Assembly: GCA_021234155.1 (NCBI GenBank)
Contig: JAJEKV010000079.1
Coordinates: 2,762,261 to 2,826,260, forward strand
Direction of reading: 5' to 3'
Length of the DNA: 64,000 nt
Source of the DNA: Isoetes taiwanensis
Taxonomy: Eukaryota > Streptophyta > Lycopodiopsida > Isoetales > Isoetaceae
The notes beneath the pieces were generated by a model. That model was not told the DNA's origin and did no database searches. It worked only from the letters and a program-made list of their open reading frames with translations. The translations under genes were made by a program, and so were the position numbers. Below, one piece after another: positions 1 through 14,049 of this stretch; the stretch's first letter is position 1; each line of letters begins with the position of its first letter.

Positions 1-3000
1 TCTTTTTTTTACGTATTGTTTAAACGACTTTAAGCAGTAAAGCAAGACGAAATGTTCTGGCATGGTTATATTAAGTGGTAGCCCGCTATGTGCAGGCGGT
101 AACGGCAGCAGCAAAACACCTACGGATTTAGGAACGACTTTAAGCAGTAAAGCAATGGGCTACTTCTTACTCTAAGTGATGGGAGAAAACAAACAATCAA
201 ATGTAAACATGGGCTACCGAACAAAACGTACCGGCCAGCATAAGTCACCAAACCTTTAGTGAAGGTACGCTAGGAAGAAGAACGGCATCGGGCCAGCACA
301 AATCGTCAAACCTTTGCTGAAGGTATGCTAGGTTCTTTGAGCAGTACGAAACAGGGCTTTGATATTTGGCTGGCAAAGCTCTTTTCCCTTTATCTATTTC
401 ACAGTGATGAAGCAAGAAAGCGAAGCTAGCAATAGTCCCAAGGGTATAACAAAAACGATCTCTCATCTTCTTCATTCATCTGCGTCTAGGCAGTATTGAT
501 CATGCTAGGGAATTGAGTTATATGGTGGCACTTTGATTTCGAGATAAGGATTTCGTCATTTGCTTTGTTTAGCATTAGACTCTGTTGCTGTGATGGTGAT
601 GGCATTAATAATGGTGTTTACCCTCTGCAAGAAGGAAAAACTAATGTTGGATTCCAACCAAAAAGCTGAAGGAAAGGATACAGCGCCCATTAATCAGGTT
701 TGGAATTTTTCTTCATGTCTATAAAGTCATAGCTAGAAAGGAATTTTCCACAGCCATGTTCAAAGCATAGACGGCTTTCATATAACAAAAATATTTGTGC
801 CCCTTAATGCAAGGGAAACATCCAAATATTCTGTTTTATAAAAAGACTTTGGAACATTTAGATTAACCTGAAGTTCACAATGTCATCTCATACTCCCGTG
901 TTTCCTCACTTAATGTTCTTATTGCATTTATTGATGATTCCACTTCTTTTGTTTTCAGGTTACAGGGTGATCACCCGCTACTACATGTCCTCAAGAGGTG
1001 AGGCAACACAAAAGAACTAAGTATAGGCAACAAAGGCCTTCATGGTTAAGGCTATGTAGAAGGTTCCTTGATTTTGGGTACAAAGTACTAGCCTTCAGGA
1101 CAGATGCCTTATCTAAAGATGACAACAGGTTCACCATAGACACAATTAATTGAACAGCTTGAGAAGAGGGAATAGCTGGCTAGACTATTCTGTGACAAAT
1201 GCCATGACAAGGTAAAATGTAATTTTAAATTCCAATTGCAGTGTATCTTGTGATATCCGTGATATTTGAAGTCTTTTATGGCTATTGTGGCGGTCTAAAG
1301 ATATGAAACCAGGACCTTTTATTGACTGTTTTATAGAGGGGTGCTTTCGCTCAGTCTCAGGATTCAAGAACATTTCTCAAGTGAAATATTCAATCGGACA
1401 TGGTGAACAAAACAATTATGAACAAATAAATGTTATTGCATCGTTAATAATTTAGCAAACAACAACTTACCCATGACCCATGAATAAGTCATCATTTTGA
1501 ACAAACAACAATCTTGGATGAGTGACTCCAAAATTTAGTTTTTAGTACAGACTTTAATAATTACGTTATAATATTGTTTTGAAAGCATGCGCTCTGAACA
1601 TGGCAGACGCTCTGAACATGGTGGCAGACGGATTCATAATCCAATCATCAATAATGAAGTCACGGGACATTGTTGTTGCAATACCCTATAATATACAAAA
1701 TGTTTTTAAACCTGAAGATGCCCAGCATGTTTTACAGAATAAAATTTTAGAATAAAGATGTGTTTGACAATGATAGTAGTATAACGTGGATATGGTCTCT
1801 CTTTGCAAGGACATAACTTTAAATACCCAGAACTTCACCTTTTCCTTAATTACATAGCTTGTGGTTGGAACCATTGTACCGAGATTCTGGTACCATAGAG
1901 TCGCCGTGCATAACAGAGAAAAAGTGGACAAAACATGATGTTGTCCTTTGCCAAAGCTGCTGGTGCTGCTCGCTAGGGTCTTTGTTATGGCACAAGTTTG
2001 GGAGTAATTTAGTAGACTGATTGATGATATAGGCAAGCAATAACCTTCCCATTAACTATAGCTTTTCCATTTAGCCAAGTAGCATACGAATCCCATCCAT
2101 ACGGCTAATTAGTGATATTCCTTACGTTAGTTGGGATCCCGTTTAAGATGATATTTCCAAATCACTGCTGTACCAAAAGATATGCTTGGTATGCAAACAC
2201 AAACGTATATAGATATAGAATGTCTTACCATCATTTATATATAGTACATAGTTTATTGCGGCCAAGGTCACAACATTTCGGTTTCAAACCTCGTATACAT
2301 TGGATCTCTGTTACAAATTAAATATTAATATCAAATGTAAAAGAAGGATCCAGAATGCATTCTTGGGAGGTTTTTACATCCGTGCTATAGTAAGGTCTAT
2401 TTTTTTAAAAGCACTCTTTAAACAACATAAGGTGGCTATTCATGATTCTAAAATCTAATCATTGAGCAAAAGTTAAGAAGGTATTTAAGGCTTTTAAAAT
2501 TCCATCATTGATTCTAAAAATTCCATCATTGGAAAAGTTAGGCTTAAGTGGGTTGCCATTAGAAGATTTTGAAGCCATTGAATAGGTTGTTGGTACTATA
2601 TTGTCTTTAGATGCGCGGTAAGTAGTGCCTTTAACTCAAAGTTAGATCAAGGGGGTTGAATTACGTGACTTAAAACACCCATTATTGTGGGTATTGCAAC
2701 CTTCCATTCCACCTGAGAGCTCTAGACCATCCATTATCAGGAAGGCAAATTCTTCAGACTCCACCCCGAAGCCTCTTTCCAAACTCAAACAATATATCAA
2801 ATGCAAAGATTGCAAAAGGGAAATTTCAAAATTGAGTCCCTCCTAGGGATGGGGAATATGCAGAAAAATTTATCCACATAATATTTTGTTTAAATTTTTC
2901 CAAAACATGTTGGCACAAGAAAGCCTGCGAGTTCTCTTAAGAAGCCAAGCCTGCTGGTAATCGCTCTTCCTCATCCACTGCATCCAAAGACAACAAAAAG

Positions 3001-5690
3001 GAACGTAATCGTAAGCTGCCATCCTTGAACCAGTACAAAACCCCGGGTAATCCAAGAACATCTTCAAGTATAAAACACCGGACTTTCTATATCATTAAAA
3101 AATCACTTTCGAAGCAGGGTGGGGCGTATAAACCGATCAACCATGCCTTCAATAAAAAATCACTTTGAGTGGAAAGTGGCATTTTCCCAAGATAATGCAC
3201 AAGCGTAATTATAGGTGAGGGCCTTACGCTTGGCACTAGAGGGTATTGGAGCAGACAAACGCCCATTTCGGTCATTCTATATCGCACCATGACTACCTCC
3301 TCAGGCCTGCAAAACGCCAAAGGATGGCGGGCCTGCATAAGAAAAGGGGACTTTTAATGTATATCCAAGTAATCACTTTAAAATAGCATGGTAAAAGTCT
3401 GAAATATGCACAGCCAGCATCATCTCCTTTAAAAATGTGGGTACGCTCAAAAGAAGATTTGAAATGCTAGTATAGATGCATCTCAATTGATGTAAAAATA
3501 AAGATTAAGATGAACAAATCTGATCTTCGCTATAGAATGCTCATACATCTAATTTAGTCGGCGGCATTTGTTTGCCTCAGAAATAAATGTTTTCACAGCT
3601 GAATTTAATTCAAACGTAGTTTGCATTAATATTCAACTTCCAAACAAAGCATGTAAATAGTCCAATTCATGCACCATGCTCCAACGTCAAAACATGAGTT
3701 CCCCGAGATACAGAACAACTTCAATCAAACGGTAAAGTCTTTACAGTCCAATAGAGTACCCTAGATAAGCAATTAGTAGAACTCACTTACCAGGCCATAC
3801 AGATTTCAAAAGAAAACATTTACTGACCTGGCAAAAGCTAGCTTCCTAAACATTTCAAAGCATTAAGAATTTGAGTACCTTTATATTCATGCTAAAACCT
3901 ACTGACAAACAATTTAGGAAGGAAGAATAAGTAATTCAGAGGATAGCTTTTACCTGGCAATTCAGAAAAGATCTGCTTTGCTTCATTCAAGTTGTCTATG
4001 ACATAATTTAGTATGTCGACATTTCAGTCTACATCGCCAAATGCAAATGCTTGTTCATGTAAATAGTGGTGCAAGACTCAAGTTGGAACACAGCAAAAGG
4101 AAGGTAGAATTAGAAAATCTCTGTGCAGGGTACGTCAGCCCCTTCTTGACTGATTTATGCTAGGAATTTGCGAAATCCATATTTAGCTATGGCTTGATCT
4201 TCTTTGAGCTCCACCATTCAAGTGTTTGCCAATGTATGACTCCTATATGAGAAGCAGGCTGGGTTTCGAAGAAGTTAAGGCCATGTTTCAAAGCAAAGCT
4301 GTAAAATTTTTAGCAGCAAAAGTGCCGAATCTACAATCCTGGAATGGCTATTCACAGAGAAAAATTATTCACAGAGAAAAAAATGTCTGTGGAAGCAAAG
4401 AGGGAAGAGCTCTATCTATATCATAGCTAAGCAAATCTGAGACCCACAAACCAGAAGTGCTAACCTGAGATCCCTAGAGCCCATCGTTGTGGCGAAATTT
4501 CACTGACTCCCAAACAGCGAACATGCAATTTAGAATAAAGCTTCACCTTCCTCAGATTTTGGCATGTACAGCCGGACAGATAAAATCGGTGGCCTCTGAT
4601 GCTGTTGTGGAATGCATACGTAATCTAGGATTAGAAAGGATGTTGCTTATGTGGACAGCATGATCCGGCATAAGAGGTCGCGAAGCTTGGTCGAAAAAAT
4701 TGGATTTGAAGTCTCATTTGAAGTTCTCTTTGGATCAGGGTCAGAGAATGGATCAAAATTGAAGAAGAGAGGGCAATCTTTTGCCAAGATTCAATGGATT
4801 TGGCTGTGTGGCGTGACAGAAAAAGTAGCCGCACCCGCAGGCTAGAAGGGATGAATATGGCGAAAGAGGAAAAGCCCAGAGCTCTAAGAAGAAAAGCGAA
4901 GAAAAGTAAATATCTATTTACTTTATTTACTCGTTATCCTCATAAAGAATGATCCGCAACAGCCCGCCGGATCAATACTCTGCACTTAAACAGGCGATCG
5001 CAGAACAGGTGAAACAGAGGCGCCTTGGTTTCTTCTGGTTTGGGCCATCACACGTGTGAAAGTAAAGATTTTCCTCTTCTGATTTTTAGAAAACGCAAAA
5101 TAACAATGCGTAAGCTGTGGCCTCCTTCTCAGCCCAGAAATATTACACATCCAATTTTAAGAACAAAAATAGAATGCTTTACATAGGTAGTGATAAAGAG
5201 CTTTGCGTTCAACTGCTTCTTGCAGACCACGTAATTTAACATGTTTGCTTCCTCACATCACACCTTAAAATGCCATGGACAAAGCCTATTTTATGCATCA
5301 CCTAGAGTTATGTACATGGTCTAACAACATGAAATATTTTAGAACTTCATTCACCTACACATACATCAACAACTAATTCAAATTCCTTAGATATCAACTT
5401 ATAGGAGGTAGTGCTGGCAATTGTTGTTGGTGATGGTTATAATGACAAGGCATAATATCCCACTGCATTCATGCCCATGGAAATCCTTGTTAGCAACTAA
5501 TCCCCAGCAAGGCTAGGCACTATTACTTTTAAAAATAATAACCCAGCAATATCACATAAGATCTCTTTTCAATTTTATATTAATGCCAAGACAACAATAA
5601 TAAAATAAGAATTACAGCGGCATATTTTAGCCATTTTTTCTATTACGTCTACACCATTTTATATGTTCAACTTACCAAGAACTGGGTACC
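1..5690. other. Region without recognisable gene
   Basis: No open frame here resembles a protein family I know. The longest frames are about 60-120 residues, overlap on both strands, and show no conserved motif or coherent splice pattern. The region is AT-rich, with scattered short tandem duplications (for example periods of 18 bp at 1591, 21 bp at 2496 and 17 bp at 4350). It could hold introns or regulatory DNA of a gene outside the window; nothing in the sequence decides this. Confidence 0.5.
23..332. repeat. Short direct repeats at left edge
   Basis: A 23-bp sequence beginning AACGACTTTAAGCAG occurs at 23-45 and again at 133-155. A second pair, imperfect and about 43 bp long, lies at 232-274 and 290-332 (core CAAACCTTT, ending GCTAGG). 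No protein or RNA function is apparent. Confidence 0.7.
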
Positions 5691-5709
5691 CATTATTACT
5701 AGTAAAATG

Positions 5710-7500
5710 TATTGCTTAGTCAATGCTTGGTTCTATCATGATATAATTTGATTCTTAATTATTGCTATACAACTCAATCGCCGTAACCGCATTTTTGTAG
5801 GTCCCATTGGTACATCCACTCATTCAATAATCTTTGTCAACCACACTAATTCTTTATAACTAGAGGATGCAGCCAGATTCGCCTACCATCCCATTGCCAC
5901 CGGGTCAGCTTGCTTTTGCTGCCTCTAAGCTATCAATACACCTCTCCTATAAGTATATCAGATAACCGGTTGATTTTTCATAGGCCGTGATCTCCTCCCC
6001 ACCCACATCACTATAACACATCGTAGCAGGATTTTCCCGGGAAATAAAAGCATATTCCATGAGTTTGAGTCCTTTTAGATATTTAAGAACTTTAGTCAGC
6101 CCCAATGTTCTTTTTTAGTAGCATCATGATTTCTCCTCGCTTCAAAATGTTAATCGTGATAGGCTATGGCCGTATGCAGTAATCGCTTTTGCCGAAATAC
6201 AGTAACCCCACCAAGGCTCAGAAGGTACATTTTGCATTTCAATAACCCCACCATTTGTAACATCATGTACCGCTACCTATGTCCAAATTTCACTATAGGA
6301 ATCTTTGATGGTTTGGCTTGATTAGCTTGAACCTTCAAAGATACCTTCACATGTGTACTTTGATGTAACTTTTAACTCATTTCAACTTTCATTTTTAACA
6401 ACCTCAATCCTAAGAAACTTTTTGAGTTCACCTAGGGTCGACATTTGAAACTAGATTTTAAAATACCTTTTGTATATGTTCGGGGAATTTTCAAAGAGCT
6501 TTGTAACCATAATATAATCATCTACATAGAGTGCAATAATGCAATATATTCTCCATTTTGTTTCCTAAATCTAAAGATTCCCATCATTTTGGCAATTTTT
6601 CAAAGCCCATTCTTGTAAAAATAATTTATACATAAATAACATTCTCTTGGTGGTGCTTCTAATCCATATACCATTTAGCTTCGAGACCATATCCCACCAT
6701 GTGAATATCCCGGAGCCTGTTTCATATAAGCCTCCTCCTCCTCCGGGAGTAGCATTTAAAAAAATGCGGTTTTACATCCATGGGTAGCTCCAAATTCATA
6801 GCATTAGCCATAGCTAGCAAAACTTTTAATGCTTGTAAAGTTTGACTATAGGAAAGTAGATTTCATCATAATCTTCCTTTTTTTCGTGTGTATCCTTGAG
6901 CAACCAATCTTGCTTCTAAACTCTTTACTTCCATCAGGTTTAATTTAACTTTTATACAACCATTTACCTTCGAGCCACCATCAGCCTTAATTAGCTCCAT
7001 ATGTTTTGTCTCTTCAAAAGATTTAAGCTCATCATTCATGGCGCCTATCCACTTATCCTTGTCATTGTTTGTTGAGCTTCCTCAAAACTTTGAGGAATAA
7101 TTTCATCCCTCCGAATAGCCATAATTTGTTCTTGCTCAGCAGGTGACACCTCTTTCTACTTCTCCCCTAATTCCATTTCTCATATACGTTTTTCCTTCTT
7201 CTAACTTTGTTTCTCTACTAATCTTTCACCGAAGTCTTTCTTTTTTCTTCCCTATATGATGACCAGCTAATCCTTGTTGTTCTTGTTCTCACTTTGCATC
7301 TTGATCATTTTGCATTCGAACCTCGTTTCTACTGACCTTGAGTTAAGATTTTTCTTCTTCATTATCATCCGCATCATCTATTTCAAACTTGGGTTGCATC
7401 TCCGGTTTTGTTATAGACTGTTTGACTCTTTTATACCCACGTCCTTGTATAGTATGCCCTCATTGAACAAAACATCTCTCACGCTGATTATGTGATTTAG
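5710..7500 (-). pseudogene. Copia reverse transcriptase/RNase H, copy 1
   Basis: Pieces of the copia RT and RNase H domains, read on the minus strand in shifting frames. The catalytic YVDD motif of the RT is intact at 6517-6528, within the context ALYVDD. RNase H remnants, matching the SSAEAEY-type region of copy 2, lie at about 5760-5900. No frame stays open across the domain. In life the product would copy the element's RNA to DNA inside cytoplasmic particles; here it is a relic. Many of the frame breaks differ from those in copy 2, so each copy, or its sequencing consensus, was damaged separately. Confidence 0.85.
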
Positions 7501-8566
7501 TTTCGTGAACATACTCTGTATCCTTTTGGATTGCTCATCATACCCTACAAGAAATCCTTCTTGACCTTGTTATCTGGCTTCTTCCTTAACTTCAATTTGG
7601 TACATGAGCATACATCAAACAACCAAAGGCTTTTAGTTTTTCATAGTTTATCCTTTTATTTGGACTTCATAGAGCATCTAGAATATTACCCTTTAGACTA
7701 GTGATGGCAACATATTTTGTATTAAAAAGCTGGGTTGTAATGCTTCTTAGAAAATTTATTAGGCAGCCCACTTCCCTTTATCATGGCTCTAAGCGCATCC
7801 ATTATAGTTCTATTCTTTCTCTCGAGACCAAGGTTCTACTAAGGAGAATATCTGCGTAGTTAGCGCCTTTTTTAATTTTTATGGGCTATACAAAATATGG
7901 TATTCACCTCCTCTATCAGGACCCTAATTCATTTGGAGTTTGAGGCCCCGGTTTCTCTTTCCATCTACGCCACATATTGTTTAAATGCACTCAATGTTTG
8001 AGATTTTCCTTGCTAAACAGTATGTCTTGCACTTCCTGCTATAGTCATCTGTGAATGTTATAAAGTACCTTTTATTGGTTCTACTTTGCACATTTAAGGG
8101 ACCACATAAGTCAGAATGCACCAACTCTAGAACTTGCTGTGCTCTAGACTTACTTTTAGGAAATGGCAGCCTGTTTAATTTTCCCAAAGCACATCCTTCA
8201 CAAATAACTTCATTTGTCTTGTCATGATAGTTTATGTGGCCTTGCTTCAATAAATATTTTAAATTTTTTGTAATTTTATGTGCTTGGTCTTACATTGCCA
8301 TAGATCAATCTTGTCTTCTTGTATTGCATTTATACTATGATGCATCACATTGTCCATTTCAAATAGATTTCCAACCCTAAAAACTTTAATTCATCATCCA
8401 GGTACACATTACATTTGTCTCCTTCAAATACTACTCGATAACCCAAATCACATAACTGACTGACAGAGATTAAATTTTTTATTATTGCTGGTATACACAT
8501 AACGTCTTCTATGTTCACAACATTTCCCTTGAGATCTTCTAGCTGTAATAGACCCCTTCCTTTCAC
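7500..8566 (-). pseudogene. Copia protease-integrase segment, copy 1
   Basis: Frames on the minus strand match the copia stretch from the end of the protease to the integrase. At 8345-8566 the frame carries the typical KNLISVSQLCDLGYRVVF block. At 7981-8250 lies the GAG-pre-integrase zinc region and integrase start: GHINYH, CEGCALGK, ELVHSDLCGPL and FITFTDDYSRK. The D of HSDLCGP and the D of TDDYSR are the usual conserved acidic positions of copia integrases. Toward 7500 the homology continues in broken frames. A frameshift separates the two readable frames, so no complete integrase can be made. Confidence 0.85.
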
Positions 8567-8599
8567 CTCTTGAAGAGCTCCATTCCCTATTTTCTAGAG

Positions 8600-9740
8600 C
8601 TTGTAGTTGATATATTTTAGACTTCGGTGTAGGTACTCTTGATCTTCATCTTTCCACTATCAACTATCAAGTGATCAGATTTAATAGTAACAATACTTTC
8701 ATTCACAGCAACAAATTCAGGTATTTACCTCATCTTCGTCTTCCTCCCTCGGTAACTCCTTTGGAATTAACCTCCTTTTCTTGAGCAACATATGCTTTTT
8801 CACACCCTCGACCTCTCCCTCTTCCAAATCTGCCTCTACTTGGCTCTCCTCTTCCTCTAGATTTTCTAAAGTTCTTAGGTGTAGGACACTTTGATGCTAC
8901 ATGCCCTCTCCCTCCACATGTATAGCAATTAAACTCTCTCTTAAGCCTAGGGCATTCATTTTATAATGCCCTAGCTCAGCTGATTATAGCACACAACTTT
9001 TTTTCCTTTTTTGACAAGCAAGACTTACGGAGTTTCCTCATTCGACTTTGCCTTAAGATCTTTTTTTTGTTCCCATTCAGTTCTTAAGGTAGTTTGACTT
9101 CTTCCCTAGATTTACATGAGAGTTTCTTATGAATAAGGCTAAGGTCTCATTGTCACCTATAGCTCTAGATATTTGCAAGACCTAACTTCTTCGAGAAATT
9201 ACAACTCCAAAGACCATCCAAATCAACAATTAAGTTGTCAAATTTATTGAAGAATTCTTCCACATCTTCATCCTCTCTTAATTTCAAACCTCTTTAATTC
9301 ATTTTCAAGTAAGTCTATTTTGAGAAAGTTTTTTTTCCTCATAATGTTTTTCAATAGAAACTTCATTTCTCTAGGCCCAAGAGATCTAAGCTTTAAGGCG
9401 AATAGATGGACTTACCTTGCATGATATGATCCCTTGAGCTTCTTTGGGTCTTGACTTGCAAATATTTTTCCTCCACTACTAGAGCCACGCCCTCCCTCCT
9501 CTGTCACACCCGCGTGGGTGGGAGCCAGCTGTGCAGGTGAGGGACCATAGAAGTCGGATTTGTTTAGAATCGCTTCAGGCACTAATGAGTCCCCGGATCT
9601 GCAGGATCCTAGAGGCCTTCCACCTCTGAATGCGTCATTTAATGCGTCCCCTTCCAAAGGCACTGAATCGTGGGACATGCCTCCCTATCAATAGTGTTCA
9701 ACAAACTTAGCAAATCTACTAGACATCTTTGAGCTCCGGG
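8600..9740 (-). pseudogene. Copia gag with zinc knuckle remnants, copy 1
   Basis: Minus-strand gag corresponding to the better preserved gag of copy 2 (19379-20530). The stretch around 8880-8990 aligns to the two CCHC zinc knuckles of copy 2, and 9120-9400 to its UBN2-type capsid domain, but frequent one-base indels break every frame. A short readable piece at 9412-9678 covers the N-terminal part. Gag packages the element's RNA; this copy is non-functional. Confidence 0.8.
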
Positions 9741-9748
9741 AGCACCAA

Positions 9749-10400
9749 TGATGGTTATTAACCACACTTGATAGAAAAACTAGATGTCAGTAAAGATTTT
9801 CCAACACCTATTTCAACAATCATTCAAATACAAAATATTGATCTAAGTGAAAAGCCAAGATATGGTCACTAATTTTCACATAGATCATTTGCACTTCCAA
9901 ATTATGAGTCACTTCAATTTTGCTCACAAGTCAAGTGTCTTGATGTATTCCGACCTTTTACAATTCAAATTTTGTCATTCAACCATTGAATATAAGATAG
10001 CCAAAACATTTGTTCTCCCGGATTGACCCGATCCGAAAGGGTTGAGGTTGTAAACGTAATCAGCTTGAATCGCTTATAATCGGCTTCATTGAACACATCA
10101 GGTAGATCCATTGGCCCGGATATCTTCTATTTTATGTATTTAAACAACTCGGCCCGGTTATGGGATTGGATTAACTTGCCAATCTTGTTCAAAACTTTCA
10201 GTTTTAAAATATCCCGGATAAGTGAAGATGTCCGGTATGTAACCATTGCCTTCATTACGAATTAAAATAATTTCTCTTTTGACCCTAAAAGGTTTCAATG
10301 ATTTTTCAATGACTAACAATTATCAATACTTCATGTTTCCAACATGTTCTTCATTGGTGCATCACTTCTTAATATTAAACCACTTGAGTAGCAAAACCAT
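9749..10400 (-). repeat. Copia copy 1 5' LTR, proximal piece
   Basis: Begins TGATGGTTATTAA and aligns to 20546-21190 of the copy 2 LTR through the shared AATAATTTCTCTTTTGACC stretch and the ...AACCACTTG...TAGCAA end. It is broken at about 10400 by the GC-rich LINE. The missing outer part of the LTR is found at about 14745-14910 and ends CCTTCA. Confidence 0.8.
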
Positions 10401-11290
10401 CCCATTGAACGAGGCAGAGGGTCTCCTACGAGGGGTTCATGGTCAATTTCGGCGGTCGCGGCGAGGGAAGATGCCAACGATGCCCGAGGCTGCAGAGAAG
10501 TGCTCCGGACTTCCGAGGCGAAGCGGCGGCTCGGGGCCGTATCCGCCACGGCCTCTCTTGCCTTGTGACCCCGCCGCTGCGGCCCTCTCCGGCCACTCTC
10601 CGCCATCGGCCACCTCCGGTCCTCCATGCATCCATCGGCCACCACCACGGGGACGGCCTTAAAAGCCCTTGGACCGGGCCCTTGAGAACTCGTGAGCGCA
10701 GCGAGAGGCCACAACCGGGTAGTTCGAGTACGCCGTAACGCCAGGAGAGAGTCCCCACAACATCCCAACACACATTCTCGATCTGGATGATACCCCGGGC
10801 CGCCTAATATCGGTGCACGGCGATGGGGCCTCGGCCACCGCCAGTGACCGCATTGTCATGTCTACTCTGCCATGATGCACAAAAGTGCGGATGCCATTAC
10901 GCCGTACGATAAGTTAGCGGGGACATCCCCTCAGACGTGGACCGGGACTCACACCCGCGGCAATCAGGAGGTAATGCACAGAGCTTGTCGGCCGAGGTGA
11001 TGGCAATGGGGTGCTGCAGATTGGTTCGAGGTGGGATGTACATTTTCTCCGGGATAAATACCGCTACTCCATATATATATAGACCTCCGGCGGCAGCCTC
11101 TAACCATACCGTGAGATCGCTGGCCCTCGCCTGGCTTCTACTACCATCGCCCCCTTCTTCCCGGCTCCCACTCCGCTTCCCTCGCGCAAGCCCTCCACAT
11201 CCGCCTCCAAAACCCATCTACTTCTCCTTTCGGCCCTGCTTCAGTCCTCCCCGGCGATTTCGGTACTGCGCATACCATCCCTGCTGACAA

Positions 11291-12120
11291 ATGGGTGTGC
11301 CTCCGGGTGGTCTCTGGAATTGTCGAGGGCTTCCCTTGGCAGCAGGGGGACCGGTCCTGAACTCCGTGGCAGCCGGTGTGGATCTCATCTTCCTCGCGGA
11401 ACAGAGACATCTTTGGAGCCACAGAGCTACACGCCGGGTAAACAACATTTTCGGTCTTCCAATACGCAGCCGGGACGGTAGGGTCATGGTGGGTGGCTTG
11501 CTACTGCAGGACAACTGCTGGCACGGTGGTTACCCTCAGGAAGGCGGTGAACCCTGGCGGTACTTTTTGGGTTGCGTGTGCATAATACGGTAAACAGCCC
11601 TCTTTTTCGGCGCTGTTATTTCCCTCACGCGGCGGCACCTTCTGCTCGCGAGCCACCCGATCGCGGATAGGATGACCGTATGTCGTCTATATGATGACAT
11701 CTGGCCGACATCGGCTTGATTGGGGAATTCGTCTCTTGAGATTTAATGTATCTGGACAGAGTAGAGTGTACCTCATGCGACTTAACTTCATTACGAACCC
11801 GCAAATACCCTCATATAGTCTGCCAAATGGTTTATGATACCAAATACTCGGGCTATGCATTAGCTTGTTTCGCGGTATTTTGATCTGATAATTTGTAATA
11901 TTAATGGTTTTCTTTGCTATGGGTCTGGATTTCGCAAGTGCATATGCGCATGTGATAACTGGGAGGGTCTAGTGTGGTGGACTATGTGCTTGTGAAGTTG
12001 CGTTAAGATATGCATCCCATCGGCCGCTTCCCGGGTACCGCATAAATGGTGGATGAGGATGTCGACTGCATCACCTCCCACTTTATTTGACCCGGTTTGG
12101 CGAAATGCCGTAACCTCCAC
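11291..12120 (+). pseudogene. LINE endonuclease remnant (APE type)
   Basis: The frame opening near 11291 carries LWNCRGLPLAAG and then VDLIFLAE, the usual start of an APE-type LINE endonuclease with its metal-binding N and E residues. An arginine/glycine block near 11470 fits the next strand. At about 11960-11990 the segment VVDYVLV corresponds to SSMVDYVLVAEHDA in the LINE at 48.1 kb. In active LINEs this enzyme nicks the target DNA to prime reverse transcription. Here stops and frameshifts separate the blocks, and the GDFNA motif is not readable. Confidence 0.65.
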
Positions 12121-12679
12121 TATGCCACTGCCCTCGTTGAGACTCGGGATTATGAGCGCGCAGGACCACCGCATGCTCATGGATCTTCCGGTGAGTGCAG
12201 ACCTCCCACACTAGAGAAAGCCAGGAGCCAGACCCGGTGGCACCGCTATTACGGGATCGGCCAGACGGGTGCTGGCAGACCCGCGTCGCCTTCGAGTCCG
12301 GCAGCGTAACCGATGGTTTGATCACCGGTTGTAAGAGCATAGCGGCAGCTCTCCGTCACAATGGATCAGTGCAACTACCGGAGCCCACCTGATCGCCCAT
12401 CCCAGAAGAACGCACAAAGCGGTACCTTTGCCAAGCTTGTCGAGGGGAGATGTTGACTTTGCTGGACTCATCCTCGAACCTTTGGCGCAGAGAGTGCTTC
12501 GAGAGCCAGCCCAGCCTGGGGACATCACACCCGGGCAGTGGGAACCGTGCTTGCAGCAGCCTCCTATGACCCACCAGTTGCTTGTGCATATACCCCCACA
12601 GGATGGCCCCCATTGGTTCTCGTGGACCCGAGGGGGATGTTGAGGAGGGCACGCAGCGGCTAGCTAATGGAAAGCGGTG

Positions 12680-13640
12680 ACCTCGATGGTATGCTTGGCC
12701 GAAGTTACTCAGTGGGCGGTGGCGTACCGCTTGTGCCGGCCCTCACTACCACGTTTCAATGTAGCATTGCGGGGAGGGGTTTCGGACAATGGACCCTGGC
12801 AAGGGTTGTTCCCATTCACAAGGCGGGCGACCCCAATAATCCGGTCTGCCACTACCAGGGCGATCATGGCCGGGCTTTATTTGCCAAAGCGTTGTACCGG
12901 CATTCTCGGCGGCTTGATTGACCTGGTGAGCGGCCGGATGTCGCGAGCCCTCACACAGTACTTTCGACCACAGCCACTCAATGATTGACCATATCTTTAC
13001 GGCCTGCGACCGATTGGAAGACAGTAGGAATCATCTACTGACTTGTATTGTTTGCTTTGTGGACTTCGCAGTTTTTTGATCACGGTCCCCCAGGAAAAGC
13101 GTAGGTTAGGATCGTCACAATGGGGCTCCTGCCGCCAGTGCCATATCACGGGTTGTATGGAGATTTGTTTTGGGATCATTCAGCCACGCCAAGCATTCAC
13201 CGGTAGTATTCTGGGATCCGGCGGGGTTACCCCTCGCCAAACACTTTGCCTCCTCACATTGACTGCCAGGGAGCCCTGGCTAATGGTGCATGGGATGGTA
13301 TACAGTTTTGCACTAAAGTCATCCGCCAAATTATCTATAAGTGGACGATGTTATTCACACACCCCGCGCCATGCGGGCCCCCAATTCGATGCCCTGTATT
13401 ACATTTTGTCGCTACTGCATATGCCAATTTACAAGACCAGGTTTCATGTCCTTTCATCGCCACCCCACATGCCTCTCGCATCACATATTTGGGATACTGC
13501 GGACGCTTACGCCTACAAGTACCTAGGGGTGGGAGTTCTCCCCGCCTCCGGCTGAGGCGCTTCTATCCGCTTAAGGTGATGCTAGGCCGGAAAGCTTTTG
13601 GCGCCATGCGTAACAAATGTAAATACCAGTAGAAGCAGGC
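12680..13640 (+). pseudogene. LINE reverse transcriptase remnant
   Basis: Blocks in changing frames match an L1-like RT: ARVVPIHKAGDPNNP followed by a damaged YRGIM-like block and LFAKALY near 12800-12900; DHIFTACDRLEDSRN then FVDFAVF near 12985-13075, corresponding to the VDHIF...FVDFKKAFD region; a GIRRGYPSP block near 13215, corresponding to GVKQGCPLSP; and KYLGV near 13530, corresponding to the YLG turn. I could not find the catalytic (F/Y)xDD, which should lie near 13400. Non-functional. Confidence 0.7.
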
Positions 13641-14049
13641 GATTGTGCCATTTCACACTGTTTCCGGTGACCGGCCGAAGCCTGGCTCGCCATGGCCGGA
13701 GTCAGCTCAGTTTGGGCCGTTTCTGGCGAATTGGAATGACTTGGGAGCGGTGCGGCTGCATTTTGGCACGCACGCGGGGTGAAACCTTCAGTCCCTATCG
13801 ATTGGCTGCGCGAGGAAACTGGATTCTTAAACCCCGTGACGATGATAGACACATCGTCTATTTTTGAAAAGTGGTTACTGATGGGTGATGCTCTCGGCTC
13901 CGGCTTACACTTTATGGCCATGAGTCCGCAGCGGCTTAGGGCCTGTTGGAGGGGTAAAGAGATCGAGTGGTTCGCCCGGATGGAGCGTCTTGAGACACCT
14001 GGTCGCATAAATTGGCGGCTGACCCGACCGTGGCAAACTGCGGGAGTAC

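Noticed and set aside
10246-11290. Several overlapping GC-rich frames of 60-146 codons
   Set aside because: They occur on both strands in most frames, are driven by GC content, and show no conserved motif.
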